DNA of 64,000 nt, taken from positions 854,501-918,500 of the forward strand of contig JARFJB010001974.1 in the NCBI GenBank assembly GCA_036346205.1, in the 5' to 3' direction. Shown piece by piece: positions 1-11,551 of this stretch. The notes under the pieces were generated by a model. That model did no database searches and was not told the origin of the DNA. It worked only from the letters and a program-made list of their open reading frames with translations. The number at the start of each line of letters is the position of its first letter. Position 1 is the first letter of the stretch. Made by a program: the position numbers and the translations under genes. The DNA is from Vesta saturnalis. Lineage: Eukaryota; Arthropoda; Insecta; Coleoptera; Lampyridae.

Positions 1-1597
1 GAAACAAGATGGAAGGAAGAAAAAAGCACACGGAACCTATAACATTTAGCCCTTTTTTAATATTCAACACGTAGAAGAACAGGGTTTGAAGATTTTGTCC
101 AAAATAAGTTGATAAAAATGTTGCCCCTTCCCCATGCAAAATAATAAAGCTTTAATCGGGAAAACCCAGGGTCACTATAAAACAATTTAAATCTGGTCCG
201 AGTGTTACACTGTTACTGAGGGGAATAGCTGCAATTGTTATTGAAACTTTATAACTTGTAAAGTTTGTACTTAAGTATACCATAATTATTTGTCATCGTA
301 AACGTAAGACGCGAAAATTTTCATATGTAACAAAGGATTGTAACATTTGTGGTATCCTTACCATTATCTAAAAGCCAACAATGTCGAAGAAAAACGTTAC
401 GAGGTATTAAATTTATAAACGAAACTTTACAAGAGGTTGCTTATAATTACACAAATTCATAACAAATGCTAGAACCTTGTTGTTCACACAACCCTTTTCG
501 ATGCTTAACGCTGTAGATTTCTTCGCATTTAATTCTTATTTATGCAGTATGATCATACAAATTATTAACAAGAATTTTAAGTCGTTTTTAAAATGACGCA
601 ACAAAAAAATTTAGGGAAGTTAGATGACAACTCCACCTTCCCGTAGCTTGAGAATTACATATCCGGAAACATGAAATAAAGCTTTATCAGAGAAAAAGAT
701 GCGATCAAAAAGGTCATCATTCAAATCAATCTCAAAACTGTTTCCTGCTTTAATAATGTGTAGGAAAAATCGCCTACACTGATAACTTGATAACAATACA
801 AATGCAAATCTTGTTTCATTATTTGTTGACAAGTATAATAGGGAAAATCGGTTTGTTGTTAAAGGACATGAATAGAAAATAGTCGGTACATTTTCAACAA
901 TTTCTTGCATTTGCTATAACTTCTGCTGCCCACTATCGTTTTTTCTTTATACACCTCTTGCATTTTACCGCTATTTCAGGAATTTTTTTTGTAAATGGAA
1001 TATAATAGTTTCTGACTACAGATTTTCTGACCTGGGCGAAAATATGATTCTAATAGGTACGCTTTTTGAGTTGAAAACTACTGTTAAGACTTAAATTAAT
1101 TAATAATTAGTAGAGTTGATCGCTCTATTACTACAGCTTTTGTTTTGATAGCACGACGTAAAAGTAGATCACTACGTTAGCGCAGTAAGTACGCTCTTCC
1201 CTTGATAGTGTGGGCTACACCTCTAAAAGGTGATGATTTTGTTTGATGTAAGGGGTATTAACCAAAACTTTTAAAAATTTCAAAGTGTATTACTTATTTA
1301 CATTGGACTCCATGTTGGAAACTCTAAATGAGGTTGTGGTGATTAAAGTTATACTTAGAAACACAAACCCGTCCCCTCAATGTTTTTACTTGAAACTCTT
1401 AATAATTGGTTACAAAATAGTGACTAGTTTCTTCAGACCTTAAAAATTACTTGTACATATGTTTATAATAAACATGCACTCACACATATATTAATGCAGT
1501 TCCGTACTATGGTTAAAACGCTAAAGCGTAAAGTTAATCAATATTTGACGTACATATCAAGAATTAAAATAAGAAACTTCCTTTTCCCTGACGTTCC
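1..1597. other. No gene recognised
   Basis: AT-rich DNA with only short open frames and no recognisable domain, RNA gene or repeat structure. It ends at the target-site duplication of the hAT element. Confidence 0.5.
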
Positions 1598-1605
1598 ATC
1601 AAAGG

Positions 1606-3828
1606 CAGGACCGGCCCAAGGCGAAAATTGCAAGTGTGCAAGACTCACATTTTATGCCCCTACTGGGGAGTCTGGGGGGTATTCCATACCCCCAAGTAAT
1701 TGCACTTATATTGCAAGTACTCTCAGAATAAATAGATAATGCGGGAATCACCGTCCGCCCGACCGAAGATAAATTTCCATATCTCATGGGTAAAATAAAA
1801 TAAAACAACAAAACATAGTGACCAATAATTACAGAGTTTAATAATGGCGCACACAAAACAAAAGTTTATTAACTATGTAGCGCCCCTTCCTTGTACGTAG
1901 TTCTTTACGAGCCGGGTCGGGTGTTACAACTACTAAGATAGGTACATAGTCTCTTATTATACATTTATACAAGGGATTTTCTTGCTTTCATTTCGGAGAA
2001 TGATTGAACTATGTCCAAATAATCAATTGACTGAGACAGCTCGTTTTCAATTGATAAAATTGAAAGGCTGTTAAGTCTTTCTTGAGACAGTGTTGACCTG
2101 AGATAAGTTTTGATCAACTTCAGCTTTGAAAAGCTTCGTTCAGCGGAAGCGACCGACATGGGCATTGTGGATACGATCCGTAACGCTATCCACAAGTTGA
2201 CATAGGCATCCGTACTTTCGGTCAATGACAAATTGTTTAGGACATCCATTGGATACTTTTTACCTAAAAAGAATAAAATTATGTCATGAAACTCTTCAAG
2301 TGTAATTTTTAGAGAAGATATCATGAAAAAGATTAGATTGGATTTTGATATATTTTTCTTTTTATGTTATTTACGTGGGTACTGAAGTGTCAGAATAAAA
2401 CTAAAAAAAAAACAAGGAGCAATATTACTATAGTACATAATTATGTAATAAAATTCTAAGTTTAATGCATTTATCTGGTAAAAAATAAGATAAGATAGGG
2501 TGAGGTAAGAAGTGGAATTTAACTGTACATAAACCTATCAAGTTTAAATCGTTAATTTGGTAAAAAATATAATAATTAAAGAATTAGGATGGTGAAATAT
2601 TAATATTAGTTTCAATAATTAATACTATTAACTTAAATTACCTGTTAACTTAAATTTCAGTATTATTTTACTGAAAGAGTACTAACCTTCCTTGGGTAAA
2701 AGTTTCTGTATAGAAACCAGCTCGTCGCACAATTCGTCCCCTCTAATGTCACTTTGATCAGTCCCATCTGACATTAGCTCTTCGAGTTGTTTTCATTTGA
2801 TCAAAAGTGTTTGTCGATCGGGCAGTTTGTCTAGCTTGAAGAGAAATTCAAATGTTGAAGTCTTGGCCTTCAACTGCTCAAACCTTTCTTCCACAGCTGA
2901 ATAAGCAGTATCGACTAATGGTAAGAAAAATTCGACTTTAAATTTTTCTTGTGGGTCAGTAAGAGGCTCATCTCTACCCTCATAGTCAAAGTGTTTCTTC
3001 TTCCTCCTGAGTCTTGGGGTTTTGAATTTCGCTTCAACTTTCAGCTCTTCAGCCAACTCTTTTGCTTTCACCAAACTAGATACAAATCCATTCTCACGAA
3101 AGTCGAATAAAAACTCTGAAATGTATTTCAATGCGTCTACAGCTTGAGGGAAGTTGATTACCTTTGATTGTAACATCTTACTTGCCAAGTTAATTGGAAA
3201 GAGGACGTCATACCAGGTTATTAGAGAACCTAAAAACCCGTAATCTTCAAGCGTTGTGGCCAAAGAGTTTGCTTCGCTCCTAACATCATCTTCAAACGAG
3301 GGATCATCATAAATATCCCAAAGAGCTTGGCGAACTTCGACGATCTGATATCTCACCGCTTTCAGCGAGTCGATTCGTGCCTCCCACCGTGTTATACAGA
3401 GCTCTTTCAATGTCAAAGGAGGCCCAGTAAAAGATTCTTCAGACCTCGAAAGGCTCTCTAGGAACAAGCTCCAGCGTTTGGTTGAAGAGCTGAATAAGGT
3501 ATAAAGACGCTGGATTGTTCCAAACAGGGTCACTGTTGGAACTGAAGACTTGGCTGCATCACTAACCACCCAGTTTAAGCTGTGGCAGCCACAAGGGACA
3601 AAAAAGGCATCAGATCAGACTACTGTGTTTCAGAACTCATTCGGGTATCAACTGTAATAGTTTTGAGACAAAGTTCCTTGTAGTTTAAATATTTCTGCCC
3701 AACATTTAAATCAATTTCTGAAAATTTGCCAAATATTTTTTTTTTTACCAAAATTGGCCAATTTTATGCCCCTCCAAAAGACTCGAGTGTGCGGCTGCAT
3801 ACTTCGCACACCCCTCAGGCCGGCCCTG
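1606..3828 (-). mobile_element. hAT DNA transposon, decayed, with exact 8-bp TSD
   Basis: The element starts CAGGACCGGCCC at 1606 and ends with the inverted form GGCCGGCCCTG at 3828. It is flanked on both sides by the same 8 bp, ATCAAAGG (1598-1605 and 3829-3836). An 8-bp target duplication and CAG-type termini are characteristic of the hAT superfamily, and the minus-strand coding remnant is hAT-type. At 2,223 bp it is shorter than a complete hAT of this kind because the 5' half of the transposase is missing. The flanks are intact, so the boundaries are reliable. Confidence 0.93.
1965..3610 (-). pseudogene. hAT transposase, zinc finger MYM-type 1-like, 5'-truncated
   Basis: Read on the minus strand, the frame from about 3610 carries a PCGCHSLN segment followed by the W-E-A-R-I-D and D-F-R-E-N-G regions seen in insect zinc finger MYM-type protein 1-like hAT transposases. 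A TGA at 2793-2795 interrupts it, but the same frame continues to about 2690. A plausible intron follows (donor GTTAGT ending at 2686, acceptor TTTTTAG at 2264). After it comes the C-terminal hAT dimerisation domain (2263-1965) with the ASAERSFSKLKLIKTYLRST core. The N-terminal TTF/BED zinc finger and the first catalytic aspartate are absent, so it cannot be a working transposase. The intron is inferred; the domain identity comes from motif recognition. Confidence 0.85.
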
Positions 3829-3964
3829 ATCAAAGGAAAGTTTCAAAAAATTTTGTTTAAGTTAAAACCAACAGTTTAATCGATTAATAAAACAAAGAAA
3901 TGAGGCATAATTGTTGCAATTAAAACTTTTATATTGGATTGAGAGATGGATCAGTTCATCACCT

Positions 3965-4603
3965 TGTTATGTTCTCTTATATAAATTGGTTACATTTCTA
4001 CAATCTCTACTCTATAGAATCATTCGTCTTTACCTTACCGTCGGATGGCGTAAAATACATTTTACTTAATTCCTATTGGTGCATTTGTGTTCGTTAGCCT
4101 CGAACCCTTGTTCCGTTTTTTTTTTTGTTTTTTTTTTCCTACTCGTTAGTGTGCCTAGAAAAATTGTTAATTCGCTACTCATTTGAACCGCTATTCGTTT
4201 GACGCGATTTTCTTATAAAAAACGGATATTTCCGGATTTATTGTTCAACAACCTTATGCTAGTTCTCGTCACTTAATTAACGTGATATTTACGTCTTTAA
4301 AGCATTCAAGAGTGTTGTTTTCTTAATATCTACTTAAACGCTTGTGGCTACCAGCTTACAAGGTCAGTACTCCTTTTTGTATAATTTCGTCACTTAATGT
4401 CCTATTCTTTTCCGTAGCGTTTTACTACGTGTTTTATCTACTTTTCTACTACTTCGCTACGTTATCAAACGCCGTCATCATCCAACAACGCCGCTGCCAT
4501 TTTAATTTTCCGTCAATTCACGCTTCGACCGAAGAAATTCAATTTCAACGAACTAGAACCAGTAAAACTGCAGTCCTTTCACCTCAAGATTGCTAATAAT
4601 TTA
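3965..4603 (+). repeat. 5' LTR of the Gypsy element, 3'-truncated
   Basis: It aligns with the copy starting at 6439 through shared blocks (TGTTATGTTCTC, the T-run near 4120, GCTATTCGTTTGACGCG, and the segment near 4565 ending CTCAAGATTGCTAA). Substitutions and small indels separate the copies, so the insertion is not recent. It stops matching near 4603 at the internal deletion junction. Confidence 0.8.
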
Positions 4604-5975
4604 CTATATCAATTCACTCGTATGCCTTTTGGTTTACATAATTCTCCTACTACTTTTCAACGTTTAATAGATCAAATTCTTGGTGCTGATTTGGAACCGT
4701 ATTGCTTCGCCTATCTTGACGATATTATCATTGCTACCCCTTCTTTTGGAATACATTTAGAGGTTTTAACTCAAATTTTTGATAGATTGTCTACTGCTGG
4801 TCCCACTTTCAACAAAAAAGAATGTCATTTTTGTCTCTCTGAATTAAAATATCTTGGCTATGTTGTCAATAGAAATGGTTTACTTGTAGATCCTGATAAA
4901 GTCAACGCTATTATTTCTATACCACAACCTTCTTCTGTCTCTGAGATTCGCAGATTACTTGGAATGGCGAGCTGGTACCGTCGTTTTATACCTAATTTTT
5001 CTACTGCTTTAACTCCATTAACACATTTAACTAGCAAAAATACTCCATTTGCCTGGTCTTATGAATATGACGTAGCTTTCTCTTTTCTAAAACAACAACT
5101 CATTTCTGCTCCAATATTTTCTTGCCCAGATTTCACTTTGCCTTTCACTATCCAAACTGATTATTCTAACTGTGGCTTAGGTGCTGTTTTAAGTCAGGAA
5201 ATCCCTGATGGTGAAGAAGTCATTTCCTACATTAGTCGCTCATTAACTGAACCTGAAACAAAATATTCTACCACAGAAAAGAATGTCTAGCTGTTTTGTG
5301 GGCTGTTGAAAATTTCGTGCCTATATCGAAGGTGCTCATTTCACTGTCGTAACTGACCATCACTCACTTATTTGGCTTAATAATCTTCAGAACCCTTCTG
5401 GACGTCTAGCTCGTTAGGCCTTACGCCTACAACAATATAACTTCTCTATCATACATCGTAAAGGAAAGAATCACGTCGTTCCTGATGCCTTATCTCGAGC
5501 TATACATGAATTGTCTTCTGAGTCCCTTACACAACTTTATGACATAAATATAACTAATACCATACCTTCAATTACTTTACGCACGGTCACTTATAAGGAA
5601 GGTGATTCTGTGTGGAAACGAAACTTTGTCTTATCTGACGCTTCTAAATTTATAAATGCTAAACTTGCTCCTAAATTTTTAGGTCCCTTCAAAATAAAAA
5701 AGGTCATGTCTACTTGGACTTATCAATTAGCTGATTCTTTAGGGAAATCTCTAGGCATATTTCACGCTAAAGATTTGAAACCCGCTTACTCTGATAAATT
5801 GAATTCTACTAAACATTCTTCTGTATCTGATTCAGATGATCACCCTACGATATCTTCGGATACCATTTCAATCGATATAATCTCCGTAAACGACATAAAC
5901 GTCAAAAAGTGTAACTTTCCTATTCTTTTTCTTTCCTTTCTTACTTTCTTTCAACGTCATACCGTGGTTGGCTGA
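4604..5975 (+). pseudogene. pol: Gypsy pol remnant: RT, RNase H, integrase C-terminus
   Basis: The open frame at 4622-5290 begins inside reverse transcriptase (RMPFGLHNSPTTFQ). It contains the catalytic YLDD box (AYLDDIIIATP), the connection region LGMASWYRRFIPNF, and the start of RNase H with the DYSNCGLGAVLSQ aspartate. A frame change at about 5288 shifts the rest of RNase H (ECLAVLWAVE, TDHHSL, HVVPDALSRA) into another frame, which also has an in-frame TAG near 5416. The integrase zinc finger and DDE core are absent: DALSRA is followed almost at once by the integrase C-terminal segment (LAPKFLGPFKI, 5511-5975). It is a dead pol with an internal deletion. Confidence 0.88.
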
Positions 5976-6438
5976 GGACGGTGTGGCAGTTTCTTGGTAG
6001 GTTAGTGCTCAATTTTTTTCTCCTTGGAACACTTTCCTCGCTCTTACACCGAGCTCTATTCACTACTACCTTTCTTTCTTCCCTCCTTTTCCCTCATTCT
6101 CTCTCCCTCTCTCCTCTTGCTCCCTTTTCACCTTGTCTTTATGGTGCTTTAGGTTGTTTTGCATTGTCGCCTATTTTAGCTCTCGTGCCTTATGCATAGG
6201 GAAGGATAGTTCTGTTGCGGTGGTCCATATCCTTCTAACTTTGATTGAATTTTGGCTACTTTTCTCCTAATTTTCATTCCCGCCGTTTCTCTTCTTCATA
6301 ATTGGCTTGTTGTTTGTACTGATGTTATGCTTCTGGCTTGGTCTTTTAGATTACTTCCTCGAATTTTTTTTTCTCTTTGGTTTCGCTGCTCAGCGTTCTC
6401 TTTCAAAACGCTTCCTAGCTACACTTTTTTTAGGGGGA
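5976..6438 (+). other. Pyrimidine-rich Gypsy 3' internal region
   Basis: T- and C-rich sequence between the integrase remnant and the polypurine tract. The hydrophobic open frames here (for example 5981-6199) follow from base composition. I see no signal peptide plus furin site plus fusion-peptide arrangement that would support an env gene. Confidence 0.5.
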
Positions 6439-7136
6439 TGTTATGTTCTCTTATATAAATTGGTTACATTTCTATAATCTCTACTCTATGAAATCATTCG
6501 TCTTTACTTTTACCGTCGGATGGCGTACAAATACATTTTACTTAATACCTATTAGTGCATTTGTGTTCGTTAGTCTCGAACCCTTGTTTCCGTTTTTTTT
6601 TTGTTTTTTGTTTCCTGCCCGTTAGTGTGCCTAGAAAGATTGTTAATTTGCTACTCACTTGAACCGCTATTCGTTTGACGCGATTTTCTTATAAAAAACG
6701 GATATTTGCGGAATTATCGTTCAACGACCAAATAGTTTTGTGCCTGAACCTTATGCTAGTTCTCGTCACTTAATTAACGTGATATTTACGTCTTTACGTC
6801 ACCTAATGTCCTATTCTCTTCCGTAGCGTTTTACTACGTGGTTTATCTACTTTTCTACTACTTCGCTACGCCATCATCATCCAACAACGCCGCTACCATT
6901 TTAATTTTCCATCGATTCACGATTCGACCAAAGAAATTCAATTTCAACGAACTACAACCAGTAAAACTGCAGTACTTTCACCTCAAGATTGCTAAAAATT
7001 TACTATTCAACTATTAAGTAACTTGCCCCGCCTTGAACTACTTGCTTTCCTATTCAAGCATAGTTTATTGTATTAACTTCAGTATTCGAACCTGTCGATA
7101 ATCATTAAGTAATTAACTTATTCATCTCTGGGACCA
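6439..7136 (+). repeat. 3' LTR of the Gypsy element
   Basis: Starts TGTTATGTTCTC immediately after the polypurine tract and repeats the 5' LTR with substitutions and indels, including extra sequence near 6722-6750. Homology can be followed only to about 7008, because the 5' copy is cut there. The proposed end at CA 7136 rests only on the matching ACCT. Confidence 0.65.
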
Positions 7137-7140
7137 ACCT

Positions 7141-8550
7141 ATAGTTTATGGTCCGATTTGTTATTGCTTTTTTTTTCATCTAGCTCGTATTGCTTCGACC
7201 AACGCTACTTGCGCAAGGAAACGACACCGTTTCAGGTAAGATTATTGATGTACGTAATCGCTTGCTCACCTCGAGTAAACTGAATCCTGAATATTTTGGA
7301 ACGGTAACGTAAGTGATTTTGCACATTTTGCTTAAAAGTTCATATAAGGTAAATTGTATTCAATCATTCTTGTTATATTAACTCAATATTTAACTTAACC
7401 TTTGTATTGCAATCTACCCTTACGGGTACCCCTCTTATTTGTCGAATTTATATATTCATGTTTCTATTTATTTTGAAGTTCATTATAATTTAGTTAACCC
7501 CATTTTGCTTACTTATTTGTCACTCGCCTATAAGCTATTAGTTCTTCCTATTTCGAACTAGAAGCTATAACTGTAACGACAACTACCCAAGAAATACGTG
7601 GCGTCCATTCTCCTAACTATTATTGCCCACAACATCATACTTAAAATTCTAGATTTACTAGTCCACCCCCAATGTTTGCCTACTTGTACTGAGCCACCGA
7701 GCCCTTGCATTTTAAATTTTGTTGCCATCGAAAGTTACCGTAACAATCTTTGACAATTCACTCCTATATTTCAACATGTATCCAAAATTGGATACTAATT
7801 ACACAGTTTTCAGAGTTCAAATGTTCATTCTTTCAAATGTGACAAAAAACCATTTTATTCATCAAGTAGCCATTGAAAACAACATTTGATAAATAATCCT
7901 CCAATTCAAAATTACCTAAAATTCACAATAAATGTTCAAACAGGTTAACATATTTTTACAATAATTTTTACGGTTGAATACAAAACAATTGCCGCATGAC
8001 AAGGTAGCATTTGAAAACAATGTCTACAATACAATTTTGGCGTTTACCGACATTAATTAATTAAATAAAGCGACAAAGCCTCCATAATTAATAATTTTCA
8101 TTTAAAAAATTCGCGAAAGAAAATCTGCACTCGTTGAGTAGGAAAGTGTATACGTTACGCTCTGAAGATTAAATAATTTTTAAATCTTTTAAAGTGGTAA
8201 TTTAGTTCAAATAATTGCCATAACCAACTATATGTAAATTGGTTATTAAAATCTTATACTTTTCAAAATTAAAAATGCAGTGCAATCAATCAATTATTTA
8301 AATGTGAAGAAATTTTGTGTTTGTGTCTTTGTTTTATTTGTCTATCTTGGGGGTGAAACATGTTCGTGTTAAATGCGGCAAATTTGAAATCTTAACGAAT
8401 TATGTATTGCACGGAGACGTGAAGTAAATTGAGCATCTACGTGTGCAAAACACCATGTTAATAAAAATCGTAAGTAACGAAGCAAGCAGATTATCATGGC
8501 AACACAGGTTAACGGTACAAAACATGCGCGGTTTAAAAGTGATTAGGTTG
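7141..8550. other. No gene recognised
   Basis: AT-rich spacer. No coding region, RNA gene or clear repeat seen. Confidence 0.45.
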
Positions 8551-8552
8551 TA

Positions 8553-9305
8553 CAGGGTGGCCAACTAGGAATGCGAGGTACTGCATCTGGGAAACTATCC
8601 ATCGTAGAGGCTTGCGCAAAAAAAATTACTATTAAAACGGCCAATACAAAAACCTGGAAAATATTTTCATGTTTCTGAAATGGCCGCTAGGGGACGTAAC
8701 TGCAACCTTGAATCTAAAAAAGTGAGGTTTCTGTGAATTCTGCTAACCTAATAAAAAAATAACTGATCTTTGAAGTAGAGGATAATCTGAACTCTTTTTG
8801 GCACTTTTTGACATATAAAATAAAGTGGGTGGTTTCAAAGGTTTCCTTAAATCACCACCCGTATCTTCGAAACGGCTAATCCGATATTAACAAACTTGGG
8901 CGCTTTGAAAAGAGCTTTTCTTGGGCTAAAAATGTTAAAATAATTGAAGTTTTGTTAGTTTCACATGTCCTCGCTAGATGGCTTTGTTCGACATTCCGAC
9001 AGAAACGGTTAATTTTCGCAAAAAAATTAAATGCATTGGTATGACTTTTTTTCATGGACAAGTAGCTAAATAATGACTATACAGGCTCGCCAAAAACCGC
9101 ATCTCGATATCTTGTTCCTAACCTGAAATATCGACCAAAGAAGACTTTATACGAAAATCCCTCAAATTTTTATTTTTTTTTTAACTATATTTTTCTGGAA
9201 TTGTTTCTATTATGTAAGTCGTGGCCCTAAAAAGGACCGATTTAAAGGAGAAAGGTTTTTAATGCCCCCGTAAATGCTCGAAATGCTGACCACACGGAGT
9301 GCTGC
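8553..9305. mobile_element. Mariner-like element fragment, one end only
   Basis: Begins CAGGGTGGCCAACTAGG after a TA (8551-8552). It follows the same order of landmarks as the full-length element at 38,456: GGGAAACTATC near 8590, CCGCATCTCGATATCTTG near 9097, and GGCCCTAAAAAGGACCGA near 9222. The matching other end and the transposase are missing, so this is a truncated relative of that family. Confidence 0.75.
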
Positions 9306-9795
9306 AATAAACAAAAACGTACTAATAGGAATACATCTTATTAAAAAATTGGCGATAAAATGTCTATATGACAATACTTTAGGGTATTTAAATCATAAAT
9401 TACGAAAGATACGGGTAGTCGGAACATTTTACAAGTAAAGCTTATTCGCCTGTGGAGGGTATCGGTAATAAACCTTTTTTTTTCTGTCGGCACAAATATG
9501 ACAACACATGGCACAGCCGTAAATAAAAAAAAATCCTCTGGAAGTGCAAATTCTAGGTACAGCTTGCAGATTATCTGGTTCTTGAATATTTTTCTTTGAT
9601 TGCAAATTCAAAACTTAATCGAATTTTGATTTTTGGTACTAAACGTAATTTTAAGGTTAATTATAACATTATATTAAATATTATCTTATACTATATTTTC
9701 CCTGACTGCAAATTAAAAATGTAATCTAACTTTTACCTTTGCTACTGTATTTAATCTTAACTATAACTAATTAATCCTAAAAGTATGCAACTAAT
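9306..9795. other. No gene recognised
   Basis: AT-rich spacer between a mariner fragment and a LINE. Nothing identifiable. Confidence 0.4.
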
Positions 9796-9796
9796 G

Positions 9797-11550
9797 TCGG
9801 GGCTGTAGACAAATAACTGTACGTTAGGAGGACGATACCGTTAATAGGGAATGCTACATCGTCCGGGGCGCGATTTGGCTAGTAACCGGTCTGTCCTCAA
9901 TGTTATTACTCAAGAGAATAATACAAGTGACTCAGATCGACCTGGCTACAAGGGGCAGTCAAGGTTGAAACATGAAGGCTCTATTGCTGACAATTGTGCA
10001 AGGAATGAATGGCGAGTTGGTAGGTGGAATGTTATAAGTATGCATGGTAAAGAATTTGAAACTGCGAATGCAATGTACTAAAGGCGGCTTGATACTCTGT
10101 GCGTATCGGAGATAAAGCGCAAAGGAAAGGATACTGCGGAGATGGAGGATGGCAACCTAGAACAGTGGTCAAGATTTGAGACTGAAGTGCATGGCGCAAA
10201 TGGAGTTAGGGTGGTCGTAAGTCAGAGAATGAAAAGGTGTGTTAAACTGTACGAATTGGTATCTCCCTGGGTAATGTGGCGTTTCGAAGATTTTTTCTTA
10301 TTGCATTCTATGCACCGGTGAATGGGGGAAAAGAGTGTGATAACTTTTGAAGTGACATAAAGGACGTGTTGAACGTATGTAAGCCAAACGAAAGAGTGAC
10401 GCTAGTGGGAGATATGAACGGATGGGTGGGTGTACAGAGAGAACATACTGAACGCGTTCTAGGAAAGTTCGGACACCAAAGAGTCAAAGAGAGTGGTGAA
10501 CTACTGGTGAACATCTGTATGGATCGACTCGTGTTTAAGTGTAAAAAGGAAGCTGTACTGTATGTTTGTAAATTTGGAGAAAGCATCGACAGAGTGAATA
10601 GGGTGAAGCTGTGGGGAATATTAAATGAATATGGCGCAAATGAAGGTATAATAAACTAAAGAAGGACAGTATACAACGATAGCCGGGCATGTGTTAGGGT
10701 GAGAGGAGGTGTGAGTGAAAACTTTAATATTGAGCCACAAACTGCTCTGAGGAAGTTTGATATAGTCTGTGAAAGCATGGACCTAAAGGTAAACGTGAAC
10801 AAAACTAAGATTGTGGTGTTCAGTTGGGAAGGTGGAAAGCAGAGTGTTTACTCTGCAAGATGAAATTGTCGAACAAGTGGACGAGTTGGTATGTCTGGTT
10901 AAATGTTTACTGCAGATGGTACAATGGATGGAGAGATTGGACGAAGAGTCAATGCTGGAAGGCAAGTGATTGAAATTATGTGGACAATAATGAGAAGCGA
11001 AAGCAAGAAACGAGCAATCTATAACGGCATGTGTGTCGCATCTGTACCGTATGGAAGTGAGACATGGGTATGTCAAAAAAGCACGAAAGAAAAATAAATG
11101 TCGTTGGTATGAGATTCCTGAGAAGAGCATGTGGTAAAATGAGAAGGAATAAGATAAATAATGAGTGTATAATGACGGAGTGTGGCAAGGAAAAGACGAT
11201 GATCGATAGATATAAAAGTAGTACATTACGTTGGTTTGGTCACATTGTGAGAATGAACAACGCAAGATTAATGAAGCATATATACGTGAGTGAGGTTAGA
11301 GGTAAGGCCGGCCTTGGCAGGCCCCGTAAAACTTGTCTGAATGTTGTGGAATGTATGATAAAAGAAAGAAAGATAAGGAGTTTTAAAAATAAAAGGACAT
11401 GCCAGAGAATGTATGAATCTTGCGGAAGGTAGGGAGATATTCAGAGATAGGAAAGTATGGAGAAAGATTGTGAATGAAAAATAAATAAAAGACGGATTGT
11501 TTTGCCAACCCCGCAAGGGAATGGCGTGAAGGTTATGTTATGTTATGTTA
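9797..11550 (+). mobile_element. LINE (non-LTR) retrotransposon with central deletion
   Basis: It carries an apurinic-type endonuclease at the 5' side and a reverse-transcriptase C-terminus at the 3' side. It ends in a short tandem tail of GTTAT units (about 11,531-11,550), a tail type common on LINEs. The clade is uncertain; the craniofacial-development-protein-2-like endonuclease suggests an RTE-like relative. The left boundary is approximate because no target duplication was found. Confidence 0.78.
9851..11430 (+). pseudogene. LINE endonuclease/reverse transcriptase pseudogene
   Basis: The 5' part (9851-10250) contains VGRWNV and LDTLCVSEIKRKGKDT, resembling the first half of an APE-type endonuclease, with a TAA between them. 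A second piece (10366-10659) contains VTLVGDMNGWVG, corresponding to the GD-N endonuclease motif. The RT palm with its catalytic Y-x-DD box is absent. From about 10,770 the product resumes with the thumb-side segment (VNVNKTKIVVF), then FTADGTMDGEIGRRV, and a C-terminal region (11064-11432) containing TLRWFGHIVRMN and GLGRPRK. Several frame changes and stops are present, so it is inactive. Confidence 0.82.
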
Positions 11551-11551
11551 A

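Larger units (their letters stand above)
3965..7136 (+). mobile_element. Ty3/Gypsy LTR retrotransposon, internally deleted
   Basis: Two direct copies of a long sequence starting TGTTATGTTCTC lie at 3965 and 6439. Between them are reverse transcriptase, RNase H and an integrase C-terminus. A purine run AGGGGGA (6432-6438) directly precedes the second copy, as expected for the polypurine tract. The first LTR is similar to the second only to about 4603, where it abuts the middle of reverse transcriptase. Primer-binding site, gag, protease and the start of RT are therefore deleted. The right end is uncertain: a CA at 7135-7136 followed by ACCT matches the ACCT before 3965, but there is no intact 5' LTR to confirm it. 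Confidence 0.82.

Noticed and set aside
5981..6625. Hydrophobic frames after the Gypsy integrase as a possible envelope gene
   Set aside because: Pyrimidine-rich composition explains the hydrophobicity, and the frames run into the LTR. No cleavage site or transmembrane arrangement is seen.
10783..11516. Several antisense frames over the LINE
   Set aside because: They are mirror frames of the LINE coding sequence and match no family.
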